Translations under genes and position numbers: made by a program
Notes under the pieces: model-generated
Database searches by the model: none
Seen by the model: the letters and a program-made list of their open reading frames with translations, nothing else
What the model was told of the DNA's origin: nothing
From: Planctomycetia bacterium
Lineage (GTDB): Bacteria; Planctomycetota; UBA8108; UBA1146
Direction of reading: 5' to 3'
Length of the DNA: 40,734 bases
Assembly: GCA_012269595.1 (NCBI GenBank)
Contig: JAAXJX010000031.1
Span: forward strand, 110,767-151,500
In this document: positions 17,101-24,819 of the stretch, piece after piece
Layout: every line of letters begins with the position of its first letter
How positions within the stretch are numbered: the stretch's first letter is position 1

Positions 17101-17573
17101 ATCTGGGACGAGATGATCTGACCGCGGAAGCCTTTGATGGAGAGTGGTACAAAACCGGAGATATCGCCAAGGTGGACAATGACGGATTCCTCGTCATCAC
17201 CGACCGTCTCTCCCGATTCTCCAAACTGGGTGGCGAAATGGTCCCCCATGTTTTGATTGAGGAAGCCATCCAGGAAGTGATCGACGAAGCGATTCCCGAT
17301 GAAGAAGACTCGGGAGGCGAGGCGATGGTCGCCGTGACTGCAGTCCCCGACGAATCCAAGGGCGAGAAGCTGGTAGTCGTTCATGGTGAACTCCCCATCG
17401 ATCCGCCTCAGATTCTTGACAGTCTGCGAAATCGGGGCGACCTGCCAAACCTGTGGTTACCCCGCAAGGAGGCTTTTGTCCCCGTCGATGAGGTCCCCCG
17501 CCTCGGCTCCGGAAAACTGGATCTGAAAGCGGTACGCAATCTGGCGCTCGATCACTTTGGAATCGGAGATTGA
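14109..17573 (+). CDS. aas: LplT-Aas type fusion: lysolipid transporter, acyltransferase, acyl-ACP synthetase
   Basis: 1154 residues; GAGGTG ~5 bp before the ATG, and TATGAT at 14054-14059 could be a -10 box. Three modules in order: an MFS-like transporter (1-~410, beginning TGTQFLGAFNDNIFKQF, as in LplT); a PlsC acyltransferase (~420-600, HX4D motif NHLSYAD with H448/D453, then FAEGGISRTG); and an AMP-forming ligase (~630-1154, FSSGSTGTPKG near residue 791, EGYGCTELSPVVS, YKTGDIAKVD). In E. coli LplT flips lysophosphatidylethanolamine inward and Aas re-acylates it; here they are one polypeptide, a known arrangement in other bacteria. Role: membrane lipid repair. The MazG-like ORF frame overlaps the stop, but its real start is 57 bp later. 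Confidence 0.92.
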   Translation: MFRNRSFLALTGTQFLGAFNDNIFKQFILLIALQMNLEHLPLDPQAMAMGVFAFPFVLFACLGGSIADRFPKRRVIFMVKVTEILVMVLGMGAFFLAQIDPDLAILAMMAVLFLMGTQSAFFGPSKFGIIPEMVKESNLTRANAIISMTTNIAIILGTTFAGTMFLHLNPEGDLSQGDPNWYSGAVFISIAIIGWLMARKITAGDKPVAPERRMEWNPIHELRHLAKDKPLLGAVISAGWFFLIGALSLAALNVCGKEVLMLQDGGSRLFFFVAGGIGIGSLLASRLSGDKVEIGIVPVGGALMTLGFGLTTVVEETLFGYGMTLSLAGIGGGMFLVPLQAYIQERSRGAEKGKIQGANEFVTFTFIFLSALVWEFFVNKNMLGLSPEGSLLAIAALALTGTLGVFFTVPHIAVRFPVWVLVHTLYRIRIIGMENIPRRGGALLVVNHLSYADPFLVGASVPRFVHFLMHRQFKDMGLIGWASHLMRAIPVSSEDGPRAIIKSLEDAAERAKKGHIVCIFAEGGISRTGNLLPFSKGLEKIARKADVPIVPMYLDRVWGSIFSFRGKKFFFKRPLRLPYPVTVTIGEPMPSTSTSREVRSRVEELSALALDSRKQKGITLATRFLTVARKSSNRTAVIEKDRSLSFRKFLILVLLLRRKLRKRLEGQKNIGVLLPSGVGGAAINIALTVMGKTVSNLNFTAGTASLKSACEQLELKTIISAKLFTGKIDMDISEFAPDVEVIDLPSLLTREVSGMDKVMALLTALLPSPFLRALPGVPQDPDQDVSVMFSSGSTGTPKGVRLSHHNILSNVRSVSQIFDVDHKDRVVGSLPFFHVFGYTITLWFPLGNAIGAIYHSNPMDTDVIAELTRDHKGTIFLSTPTFYRTYLRRFQPEDFQSVRIAGAGAEKLKASLAEAWEERFGSPLLEGYGCTELSPVVSVNLPDVDIPGFRQKTRKLGTIGLPIPGVVTRIVDPDTGEDLPHGDAGLLLIKGPSVMQGYLGRDDLTAEAFDGEWYKTGDIAKVDNDGFLVITDRLSRFSKLGGEMVPHVLIEEAIQEVIDEAIPDEEDSGGEAMVAVTAVPDESKGEKLVVVHGELPIDPPQILDSLRNRGDLPNLWLPRKEAFVPVDEVPRLGSGKLDLKAVRNLALDHFGIGD

Positions 17574-17629
17574 TGGGGTGGTCCTCACCCCGGGCAGACT
17601 TCATCATGTTGCCTGAAGGAGGAGGACCG

Positions 17630-17971
17630 ATGACTCCGGAAGACGTCGACGATATGGGTCTCAGGAGTTTCCAGAAGACCATTGAACAGATTTACTTCGA
17701 CAAGGATTCCGACCGGGGTGTCCCAGGCTCATTCCTGTGGCTCTCGGAAGAGATCGGTGAGTTGGCTCGCTGTCTTAATTCTTCCACTCCCAATTCCCCG
17801 GAGGAACAGGCTGAGTTTGCCGACGTACTCGCATGGCTGGCAAGCATCGCCTCGTTACGGGGCGTCGATCTGGCAACCTGCGTTCACAACAAGTATGGCG
17901 GCGGTTGCCCTCGCTGCTCGAAAACTCCCTGTAACTGCAATCATAGAGCAGAAAACAACGCTGACTCATGA
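17630..17971 (+). CDS. MazG-like pyrophosphohydrolase with Cys-rich tail
   Basis: 113 residues from ATG 17630, chosen because GGAGGAGGA lies just upstream; an in-frame start at 17570 overlaps the previous stop but has no such site. The MazG fold uses acidic residues for Mg and hydrolyses nucleoside triphosphates. WLSEEIGELAR (EExxE) and EFADVLAWL (ExxD) are present. The last ~25 residues contain CPRCSKTPCNC, a likely zinc-binding knuckle. Its TGA overlaps the next gene's ATG (4 bp), so it is cotranscribed with lptF. The link between a MazG-like enzyme and LPS export genes may be only operon convenience. Confidence 0.8.
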   Translation: MTPEDVDDMGLRSFQKTIEQIYFDKDSDRGVPGSFLWLSEEIGELARCLNSSTPNSPEEQAEFADVLAWLASIASLRGVDLATCVHNKYGGGCPRCSKTPCNCNHRAENNADS

Positions 17972-19197
17972 AGAAACTGGGAGTCCTCGATCGCTATCTG
18001 TTGAAAGATCTCGTTCTTACGACGCTGTTTTGCCAGTTGATCCTGTGTGTTCTGGTCAGCATCGTCTTCGCAATGAAAGCGGTCAGCTCCGGATACTCAC
18101 TTGGTATCGTCATACCCTGGCTGGGTGACAGTCTTCTTTACAGCATGTACTTCACCACACCGATGTCGGTGATGGCGGGTTGCAGTCTCAGTTACGGCAA
18201 GTTTGTTGCTGATCGTGAGTTCACCGCGGCTGTCGCTTCCGGCATCAGTCCTTCACGCCTGTTTTTACCCATGACTATTCTCATCATTCCGATCCTGCTG
18301 TTGATGATGTTCACACAATCAACTCTGTTGCCAGAGCTTCAACATAGAAAACAGGACATCAGCCGTTTCTTCGTCAAACAATTGGAAAACATCGGTGACG
18401 GCAGAAAAGGCCAGATCCCTCTCGACGGAGAGGGTGGTGTCATCTATTGGGAGGAGATCCGCAACGGAACCGATCTCAAGGTGGTCTACATTGAGAAGCA
18501 GCTCAGCGTCAAGGGTGGAGCGGCTGTTCCAAGCAAGTCCAGCAAAGACGATACTCCTCCCACCAAAATCAATGCCAAGCGTGCAAAGCTGAGCGTCGAT
18601 GATTCCGCAGGATTGATTCGACTGACACTCCGTGATGTCAGTGTCGTGTTTCCAGTCAACAGTTCCGCCACTGGGCAGAGGGACTTCCTCGATTGGGACC
18701 ACGAGAGCATCGAGTTCGATCAGTTCAATGTGGATTTCCCCATCAGTTCTCGTAATCGTCGCCTGAACGATTTGCCCACTGCAGAGTTGGCAGATCGACT
18801 CGTTGAAATCGAGGGAGAGGTCGGCGAGATCGATCGTTCATTGGCAACGCTTGCCAGCATTGAGGAAAAGAAAAAAGAGGAATCCCGGAAAGCAGGGCTG
18901 ATCCGGGCGATTCGTCGGGGGGAAACTGAAATCTGGCGCCGCCGGGCGATGGCCCTGGCGGTTCTCACGTTTGCAATGATCGGTGCGCCGTTGGCTCTTT
19001 TGCTGCGGACCCCTCAAAAATTGGTACCGTTCTTCTTTTCACTGCTGGCGATTCTCGGAGTCTTTTACCCCCTGACTTATGGTGGAGTTCAATTGAGTCG
19101 TGCCACCGGTGCACCCGCATGGATCACGGTTCTTTCCGGCAATTACATTCTGTTGGCGATGGCTGTCGGAATGATTCTGCGATTGAGGGCGCGATGA
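17968..19197 (+). CDS. lptF: LPS export permease LptF
   Basis: 409 residues, YjgP/YjgQ family. Together with a partner permease and the LptB ATPase it forms the inner-membrane complex that extracts lipopolysaccharide and pushes it to the outer membrane. The N-terminal half has three hydrophobic helices around LDRYLLKDLVLTTLF and a GISPSRLFLPM loop. A periplasmic beta-jellyroll-like domain occupies ~130-280, with a charged coiled stretch at ~280-315, and three more helices end the protein. First of two adjacent family members, so called F by order; F versus G is not certain. Its presence implies a diderm envelope with LPS-like lipid. Confidence 0.85.
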   Translation: MKKLGVLDRYLLKDLVLTTLFCQLILCVLVSIVFAMKAVSSGYSLGIVIPWLGDSLLYSMYFTTPMSVMAGCSLSYGKFVADREFTAAVASGISPSRLFLPMTILIIPILLLMMFTQSTLLPELQHRKQDISRFFVKQLENIGDGRKGQIPLDGEGGVIYWEEIRNGTDLKVVYIEKQLSVKGGAAVPSKSSKDDTPPTKINAKRAKLSVDDSAGLIRLTLRDVSVVFPVNSSATGQRDFLDWDHESIEFDQFNVDFPISSRNRRLNDLPTAELADRLVEIEGEVGEIDRSLATLASIEEKKKEESRKAGLIRAIRRGETEIWRRRAMALAVLTFAMIGAPLALLLRTPQKLVPFFFSLLAILGVFYPLTYGGVQLSRATGAPAWITVLSGNYILLAMAVGMILRLRAR

Positions 19198-20339
19198 AGA
19201 TCTGGACAAGCCCACCCCTCAAGTGGTTGCCACTGAAAACATTTGACCGGTATCTGATTCGTCAGTTCCTGATCTCATGGTTCATCTGTTCCTTCGCCAT
19301 TCTTTCCCTCTTTTGTGTCATCGATGGCGTGTCCAGACTGGATCGCTTCCTTCGACATGACCAGCCCTTGCCCATCGTCATCTTCCGATACTTCTCGGGG
19401 ATGATCCCCATCTATTTCACCCAATACCTTGGACCTATCCTGACCCTTTTCGCTGCAATGTTTACTGCCACACAAATCAATAAGGGCAGAGAACTGGTTC
19501 CACTTCGGGCCGCAGGAATTCCACTGCCAAGAATTCTGGCTTCTTTCTTTCTGATGGCACTGCTGATGTCATCGATGATGATTCTGATCCAGGAGACAGT
19601 GGTTCCCACTCTGAAAGATGAAATCCGCCTTGCCGACTCCTATGGAAGATCGCGTAACAGCATCCAGCCACAGATGGTCTCTGACAGTCTCAATAATCTC
19701 ATCAGTGTGACCAGTTACCTTCCCCACGAAAAACGGGGGCAAAAGGTGGAGGTCGCCAGTCGTCATGCTGTCTCGGGGAGTTTGAAAACATTGACGAGAG
19801 CCCGGGAGCTGATTTGGGAAACACCTGCAGCGGGCCAGCCTTATTGGCTGCTGAGAGAAGGAAAAAAAGAGCAGTTCTCGGAAAACGGACTCAAGGTGCC
19901 TTTTCCCCAGCCGGACGGCACCGTCAGACTGAGTCTCGAATTCGACGAACTCAAGCTGGAGACGGACATGAGACCGGTCGACCTCGAATCCAGTGACAAT
20001 GAGATCGAATATCTTTCCTTCACCGAACTCAGGGATCAGTACAACCGGCGCCCTCACTTGACTCACCTCGAAGTCAAACTCCACCGCCGCTTCGCATTCC
20101 CGTTGGCCAATTTCATTCTGTTGCTGCTTGGCTTGCCCTTCGTGATGCGGTCAGAAAGTCAGTCCATCATTCTGGGCCTGTCGATGGCACTGGCGTTGGG
20201 AACGGGTTACCTGATTTTCACGGAGATCTGTGCTCACCTCGGAAATGTCGGTGGATTGAATCCGATGTTGTCCGCCTGGCTACCGGTGCTTTTCTTCGGT
20301 GCGCTGGGACTGACTCTCTTCGATGGCATCGAAGACTAG
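19194..20339 (+). CDS. lptG: LPS export permease LptG
   Basis: 381 residues from the ATG at 19194 (ATGA overlap with the preceding permease; the 25-codon upstream extension is sequence of the other gene). Same YjgP/YjgQ fold: TFDRYLIRQFLISWF at the N-terminus, GRELVPLRAAGIPLPRIL after the third helix (a conserved cytosolic loop contacting the ATPase), a periplasmic middle domain, and LPFVMRSESQSIILGLSMAL leading to the last helices. The TAG stop shares CTAG with the stop of the convergent sigma gene. Confidence 0.85.
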   Translation: MKIWTSPPLKWLPLKTFDRYLIRQFLISWFICSFAILSLFCVIDGVSRLDRFLRHDQPLPIVIFRYFSGMIPIYFTQYLGPILTLFAAMFTATQINKGRELVPLRAAGIPLPRILASFFLMALLMSSMMILIQETVVPTLKDEIRLADSYGRSRNSIQPQMVSDSLNNLISVTSYLPHEKRGQKVEVASRHAVSGSLKTLTRARELIWETPAAGQPYWLLREGKKEQFSENGLKVPFPQPDGTVRLSLEFDELKLETDMRPVDLESSDNEIEYLSFTELRDQYNRRPHLTHLEVKLHRRFAFPLANFILLLLGLPFVMRSESQSIILGLSMALALGTGYLIFTEICAHLGNVGGLNPMLSAWLPVLFFGALGLTLFDGIED

Positions 20340-20935
20340 CGGTCGGTGAATTGCTTCAGTTTTTCAATCGCCCGCTGATAGCGTTTCCGAACCAGTTCCT
20401 TAGAGATCCCCAGTCTTTCTGCGACTTCTGTGGTCTCTAGCCCATCCAGTTTGAGCCACAACACGCTCGAATAACTATCTTCCAGACGATCGATCAAACC
20501 GTGGAGCCACTCCGAATCTTCCCGCTCGATGATCAGGGCTTCCCCACCGTGGACATCCGGGTCGAGGGGAACTGAGACGATGCCTCCGGGAATATTGGAC
20601 TCTCCCATGAACCGCTCATTCTTCTTGACCGCATCGAGAACGGTCCAACGGGCATTCTTCAGAACCAGGTTCAGGAAGTCCTGCTGAGTCGCATCCTCAG
20701 GCAGGGTCTTCAGGACCTTGAGCGCCCTGAGAAAGACATCCTGACACATGTCATCAATCTGGATCTTGCGCCGCAGGGACAGCCCGGATTGCTGACTCAG
20801 ATACATTTCGAGCTTGGGCTGGATCTGTTCAAAAAGGGCACTGCGGGAATGGGAGTCCCCATGGATGGCCCTGTTCAGAATCGCAGAAAAGCCATCGCGG
20901 CCATGGATCGATTCATCGCTGGATTGTGAGTCCAC
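20336..20935 (-). CDS. Planctomycete-type ECF sigma factor
   Basis: 199 residues. Region 2 is around residues 45-110 (LRRKIQIDDMCQDVFLRALKVL, then DFLNLVLKNARWTVLDAVKKNER) and region 4 around 140-195, with helix-turn-helix TTEVAERLGISKELVRKRYQRAIEKL. It is clearly distant from the ECF factor at 13298. The first ~25 residues are polar. No anti-sigma gene is adjacent; the long intergenic space upstream (20936-21332) could hold its promoter and signals. Confidence 0.85.
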   Translation of the reverse strand: MDSQSSDESIHGRDGFSAILNRAIHGDSHSRSALFEQIQPKLEMYLSQQSGLSLRRKIQIDDMCQDVFLRALKVLKTLPEDATQQDFLNLVLKNARWTVLDAVKKNERFMGESNIPGGIVSVPLDPDVHGGEALIIEREDSEWLHGLIDRLEDSYSSVLWLKLDGLETTEVAERLGISKELVRKRYQRAIEKLKQFTDR

Positions 20936-21332
20936 AGGATCTCCGATTCTGGTGGTTTAAGTCAGTATGCTGGACCACACGATTTGGCCGAAAACCGTGA
21001 AATCCTGCTGGGGATTGTAGCGGTCAATCCGGTCCATCTCGACGAATATTGGACCCTGGGGGCACTTCTACAATTTTCAAAAAAAATCTGTCACGAATCG
21101 GTCCTGACGATCGCTGATGAACATAGCGGGAAATAACACTCCTGCAAATTTCATCCGGAGCAGGGTGATATCGCCCGGCAAATGGTGAAACAAACAGCGA
21201 TTTGAGAGTCTGAGACCCGGGGGCTGGTAAATGGCCGTTCTACCGCTCCCGGTGTTCTCTTTTCAAGAACACCGACCCAGACCGACCCCACCCTGTTATT
21301 GAACGCTTCAGCATTTGAGTGCTGCTGGCAGA
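20936..21332. other. 397-bp gap with hairpin near the cystathionine gene 3' end
   Basis: No gene is supported here on either strand and no tRNA-like cloverleaf was found. CGGTGTTCT (21250-21258) pairs perfectly with AGAACACCG (21266-21274) around a 7-nt loop. It lies ~60 bp beyond the minus-strand cystathionine gamma-lyase stop and may act as its terminator, though no T-run follows. Beside it is a tandem ACCGACCC-AG-ACCGACCC (21271-21288). A weaker 6-bp inverted repeat GGTCCA/TGGACC is at 21031-21055. An A-run (AAAAAAA, ~21080) occurs in the middle. Confidence 0.4.
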
Positions 21333-22472
21333 TTAGCCGATCGCGTCGTCGAGATCCTGAAGGAGGTCTTCCACGGATTCGATACCGACTGAAATCCGGA
21401 TCAGGCCATCCGAGAGTCCCTCAGCCCGACGGGTTTCGACGGGAATTGCTCCATGGGTCATCGAAGGCGGATGCTCGATGAGACTCTCCACCCCACCCAG
21501 ACTCTCGGCGAGGGCAAACACTTTGGTACGAGAGACCATCTTCCGCGCTTCCTCTTCTGAAGCACCGGCCAGCTCAAAGGAAATCATGCCTCCCGGTGCA
21601 CGCATCTGGCGACTGGCGACTTCGAATCCGGAATGACTCTCAAGACCTGGGTAAAAGACCTGGCCGATTCGTGAATCAGCTTCGAGCCACGCAGCGATCT
21701 TTGCCGCATTTTCGCAATGACGGTCCATTCGCACCGCCAGAGTTTTAGTTCCCCGCAAGGTCAGGAAACAATCAAGCGGACCGGGAACTCCACCCACCGC
21801 ATTCTGGATGAAGGCCAGTTTTTCGTGCAGGGCATCATCGGAAGTGATGAGTGCTCCACCGACCACATCCGAGTGGCCTCCCAGATACTTGGTCACAGAG
21901 TGGACGACGATGTCCGCCCCCAGTGCCAAAGGCTGCTGCAGGTAAGGAGTGGCAAAGGTGTTGTCGACCACCAGCAGTACGCCTTTCTCCCGGCAGATCT
22001 CTGAAACGGCGGCAATATCGGTAATTCTCAACAAAGGATTGGTCGGAGTCTCCAGCCACACCATACGGGTCTTGTCGGTGATGGCATCGCGGACCTGATC
22101 CGGATCTCCCGTATTTACGAAATCAAAACCGATTCCCATCGGCTGATACACCTGGGTGAAGATCCGGTGTGTTCCACCGTAGAGATCGTTGCCGGCAACG
22201 ACATGATCCTGCGGCTCCATCATTTTCAGAACTGCATCCGTCGCAGCCAGTCCACTGGCGAAACAAAGACCATGGGTTCCCCCTTCGAGGGAAGCCAGGT
22301 TGCCTTCAAGGGCACTGCGAGTCGGGTTACCGGTGCGGGAGTATTCATAACCCTGATGCACTCCGGGAGCTTCCTGAACATAAGTGGAAGTCAGGTATAC
22401 CGGGGTCATGACCGCTCCGGTGCTGGGGTCCGGGTGCTGACCGGCATGGATGGCGCGTGTTTCGAATTTCAT
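21333..22472 (-). CDS. metB: Cystathionine gamma-lyase / gamma-synthase (PLP)
   Basis: 379 residues of the Cys/Met-metabolism PLP family. PLP lysine K195 lies in HSVTKYLGGHSDV; EYSRTGNPTRSALE and FASGLAAT (phosphate-binding) are present. Gamma-synthase makes cystathionine, whereas gamma-lyase splits it to cysteine. Because the gene starts 2 bp after the stop of a cystathionine beta-synthase, gamma-lyase (reverse transsulfuration, methionine to cysteine) is the likelier role. Sequence alone does not decide, so the symbol metB (gamma-synthase) is provisional; mccB would be the lyase alternative. Confidence 0.88.
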   Translation of the reverse strand: MKFETRAIHAGQHPDPSTGAVMTPVYLTSTYVQEAPGVHQGYEYSRTGNPTRSALEGNLASLEGGTHGLCFASGLAATDAVLKMMEPQDHVVAGNDLYGGTHRIFTQVYQPMGIGFDFVNTGDPDQVRDAITDKTRMVWLETPTNPLLRITDIAAVSEICREKGVLLVVDNTFATPYLQQPLALGADIVVHSVTKYLGGHSDVVGGALITSDDALHEKLAFIQNAVGGVPGPLDCFLTLRGTKTLAVRMDRHCENAAKIAAWLEADSRIGQVFYPGLESHSGFEVASRQMRAPGGMISFELAGASEEEARKMVSRTKVFALAESLGGVESLIEHPPSMTHGAIPVETRRAEGLSDGLIRISVGIESVEDLLQDLDDAIG

Positions 22473-22474
22473 GA

Positions 22475-23857
22475 TCAGGACCTTCTTCCGCTCATCGAGT
22501 GGATCATGTCGTACTTGGTAATGATGCGGAATCCCTCAGGAGTATCGACCAGCACCGCTGCGGATGGCTTGCTCGCAAGTTGGGCAAAGATGGAATCGGC
22601 ACTCGCCCCCTCGCCGACAACGGGGAAAGGTTCTTCCATCACACTGCCGACTTCGCAATCGAGGTGATCCCCTCCGGAAAGCATCTTCTCCAGAACCAGT
22701 GACTCACGGACACTGCCCACCGGCTGACTCTCTTCGAAAACCGGAATCTGGCTGATCTCTCCCGACTGCATCTTTTCCACGGCCTCGCGCAGGGAATCCT
22801 TCGGCGAAAGGTGAATCAGCGGTTGCTGACGAGTCCCCCGCTTGTCGAGAATCTCGCCGGCAGTCAGGTGCAGGGAGGATTCCATCAATCCGTTGGTACG
22901 CAGCCAGTCATCATCGTAGACCTTGCTCAGGTAGCGTTCTCCCGTATCGGGAATGATGACGACCATAATGTCGTCCGGCCCCATTTGCTCAGCGGCCTTG
23001 ATTGCGGTGCACACCGCGGTGCCCGCAGAGGACCCACTGAGGATTCCCTCTTCCCGAGCCAGCCTCTGAGCCATGGCAAACGCATCCACATCCGTAACCT
23101 GATGTACTTCATCGATCAGTGAGAAGTCGATGGTGCCGGGAATCATGTCTTCGCCGATTCCCTCGGTCTTGTAGCTGTATGCTTCCCCGAGGTTCCCGGT
23201 GTCGAAGTATTCCTTGTAGAGAGAACCGATGGGATCTCCACCGATCACGCGAATATCCGGATTCTGCTCCTTCAGGTACTTGGCAATTCCACTGACGGTT
23301 CCTCCCGTGCCCAGACCCGCAACAAAATGGGTGATCTTGCCATCCGTGTCTTCCCAGATCTCGGGACCGGTAGCGACATAGTGGGCATGGGGATTCCACT
23401 TGTTGAAGTACTGATTCGGATTGAACGCCATCGGATCCTCTTCAGTGATCCGCTTCGCCACCGAATAGTAGGAACGGGGATCGTCCGGTTCGACGGCGGT
23501 CGGGCAGATGATGACTTCCGCACCGAAGGCGCGGAGCAACTTTGATTTCTCTTCTGCGACCTTGTCCGGCATGGTGAAGATGGCTTTGTAGCCACGGATG
23601 CAGGCGGTCAACGCAAGACCCAGGCCCGTGTTTCCGGAGGTACATTCAACGATGGTACCCCCCGGCTTGAGCAACCCCTCCCGCTCAGCGGCGTCGATCA
23701 TGTGGACACCGATGCGGTCCTTGATGCTTCCACCCGGGTTGAATGCCTCCACCTTTGCCAGCATGGTGCCCTGGAATCCCCGGGAGATCCGGTTCATGCG
23801 CACCAGCGGAGTGTGGCCAATGGTATCGAGAATGTGATCGTAAATTTTCATGCTCAT
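22475..23857 (-). CDS. Cystathionine beta-synthase with C-terminal CBS domains
   Basis: 460 residues from the ATG at 23857 (a second ATG, at 23851, fits AGGATG spacing slightly better). The frame is open for 137 codons upstream but that region is low-complexity leader sequence. It condenses serine and homocysteine to cystathionine. PLP lysine K46 lies in NPGGSIKDRIG; TSGNTGLGLAL and GTGGTVSGIAKYL are the cofactor loops. The C-terminal ~130 residues are a paired CBS (Bateman) domain, in eukaryotic CBS the site of S-adenosylmethionine control. The CBS pair distinguishes it from plain cysteine synthase. Operon with the gene above, 2 bp apart. Confidence 0.88.
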   Translation of the reverse strand: MSMKIYDHILDTIGHTPLVRMNRISRGFQGTMLAKVEAFNPGGSIKDRIGVHMIDAAEREGLLKPGGTIVECTSGNTGLGLALTACIRGYKAIFTMPDKVAEEKSKLLRAFGAEVIICPTAVEPDDPRSYYSVAKRITEEDPMAFNPNQYFNKWNPHAHYVATGPEIWEDTDGKITHFVAGLGTGGTVSGIAKYLKEQNPDIRVIGGDPIGSLYKEYFDTGNLGEAYSYKTEGIGEDMIPGTIDFSLIDEVHQVTDVDAFAMAQRLAREEGILSGSSAGTAVCTAIKAAEQMGPDDIMVVIIPDTGERYLSKVYDDDWLRTNGLMESSLHLTAGEILDKRGTRQQPLIHLSPKDSLREAVEKMQSGEISQIPVFEESQPVGSVRESLVLEKMLSGGDHLDCEVGSVMEEPFPVVGEGASADSIFAQLASKPSAAVLVDTPEGFRIITKYDMIHSMSGRRS

Positions 23858-23895
23858 CCTGTTTCCGGTTCCCGGGGAGGCGGCCTGCTCTGACC

Positions 23896-23977
23896 GGGCA
23901 GATCTCACTGAGATTACCTGCCCATGATAATGCTTGATCCCGGAATGAACACGCCTACCGCCCCCTTTCCGGGCAGG
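23896..23977 (-). promoter_or_regulatory. Leader with mutually exclusive hairpins before cystathionine beta-synthase
   Basis: Three complementary segments lie upstream of the start at 23857. In minus-strand order: CCTGCCC (23971-23977), GGGCAGG (23917-23923), CTGCCC (23896-23901). The middle one can pair with either neighbour. Pairing with the last gives a hairpin that also encloses ATCTC-ACT-GAGAT (23902-23914). Such a switch is the architecture of an attenuator or riboswitch; no known SAM- or SAH-riboswitch consensus was recognised. Nearby 23995-24014 is another perfect hairpin (CCGGATC/GATCCGG). Confidence 0.4.
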
Positions 23978-24116
23978 TTTTGGGACTGGATTCACCGGAT
24001 CTGATTCGATCCGGCCCCTTGGCCCCCATGGGCCTTTGGGATAGTTTTCAGGAAGCCGCCGGGAGGGGCCCGGAAGCACAGTTGAAGCGGTGAAGGGAGA
24101 TTCCGATTTGGGTGCC

Positions 24117-24794
24117 ATGTCGATAACCCAAATTCCGGATCCGGAGGTCCTCGCCAGGACCCTTCTCGATGATCTGCTCAATTGCCTTTCTCCGGGAGAC
24201 ATGCTGTGCATCCCGACGGGGAGGTCACCCCGAGATCTATATCGCCTGATTCGGGAAGACTCTGGCAACGCTCCCCTCTGGAGCAGCCTTCGCTATCTCC
24301 AGTTGGACGAGTATCTGGACCCCTCAGGCACGATTCCTTCCTTTCGGGATGAACTGCGTCAGCAGATTTTCGACCCTCTGGGAGTTCCCCATGATCAGGT
24401 CTTCTCCATCGACCCTGCCGGCGATCCCCAGTCTCAGGCGAACCGCCTTGACCAGATCTTTCGCGATTCAGGACCTCCCCGAGCCAGTGTTCTCGGCCTC
24501 GGCAACAATGGTCACATCGCCTTCAATGAACCCGGCAGTGATTTCAGCGGATACACGGTGGTCGATCTGGCAGAGGAAACCATCAACACCAACTTTCCGG
24601 AGCCGCGCCCCGATCGACTGCAGGCCTTGACCATCAGCCTCGATCAGATTCTGGATTCCGATTCGATTTTTCTGCTGGTCCCACAGGCTGAAAAATCAGC
24701 CCTTCTCGATCGTTGCCTGGCTGGTCCTCGCAATCTCGATCTGCCGGCCAGCTGCCTCCATGATCACCCCCAACTCCACGTCTATCGTCACTGA
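24117..24794 (+). CDS. nagB: Glucosamine-6-phosphate deaminase/isomerase-like (NagB family)
   Basis: 225 residues from ATG 24117 (a GTG at 24090 is an in-frame alternative). NagB converts glucosamine-6-phosphate to fructose-6-phosphate plus ammonium. Family motifs: IPTGRSPRDLYRL (phosphate loop), LQLDEYL (DEY with catalytic Asp), and GLGNNGHIAFNEPGS (active-site His). The last motif is specific to NagB over the related 6-phosphogluconolactonase, which reads GxGxDGHxASLFPG. The protein is slightly short for the family (~260), missing some C-terminal residues. 25 bp before the next gene, likely cotranscribed. Confidence 0.8.
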   Translation: MSITQIPDPEVLARTLLDDLLNCLSPGDMLCIPTGRSPRDLYRLIREDSGNAPLWSSLRYLQLDEYLDPSGTIPSFRDELRQQIFDPLGVPHDQVFSIDPAGDPQSQANRLDQIFRDSGPPRASVLGLGNNGHIAFNEPGSDFSGYTVVDLAEETINTNFPEPRPDRLQALTISLDQILDSDSIFLLVPQAEKSALLDRCLAGPRNLDLPASCLHDHPQLHVYRH

Positions 24795-24819
24795 ATGACG
24801 ATTGCGGAAAGGGATCTCC

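Noticed and set aside
24117-24794. 6-phosphogluconolactonase instead of NagB
   Set aside because: The GHIAFNEPG motif and DEYL are NagB-type; the lactonase form of the same motif differs.
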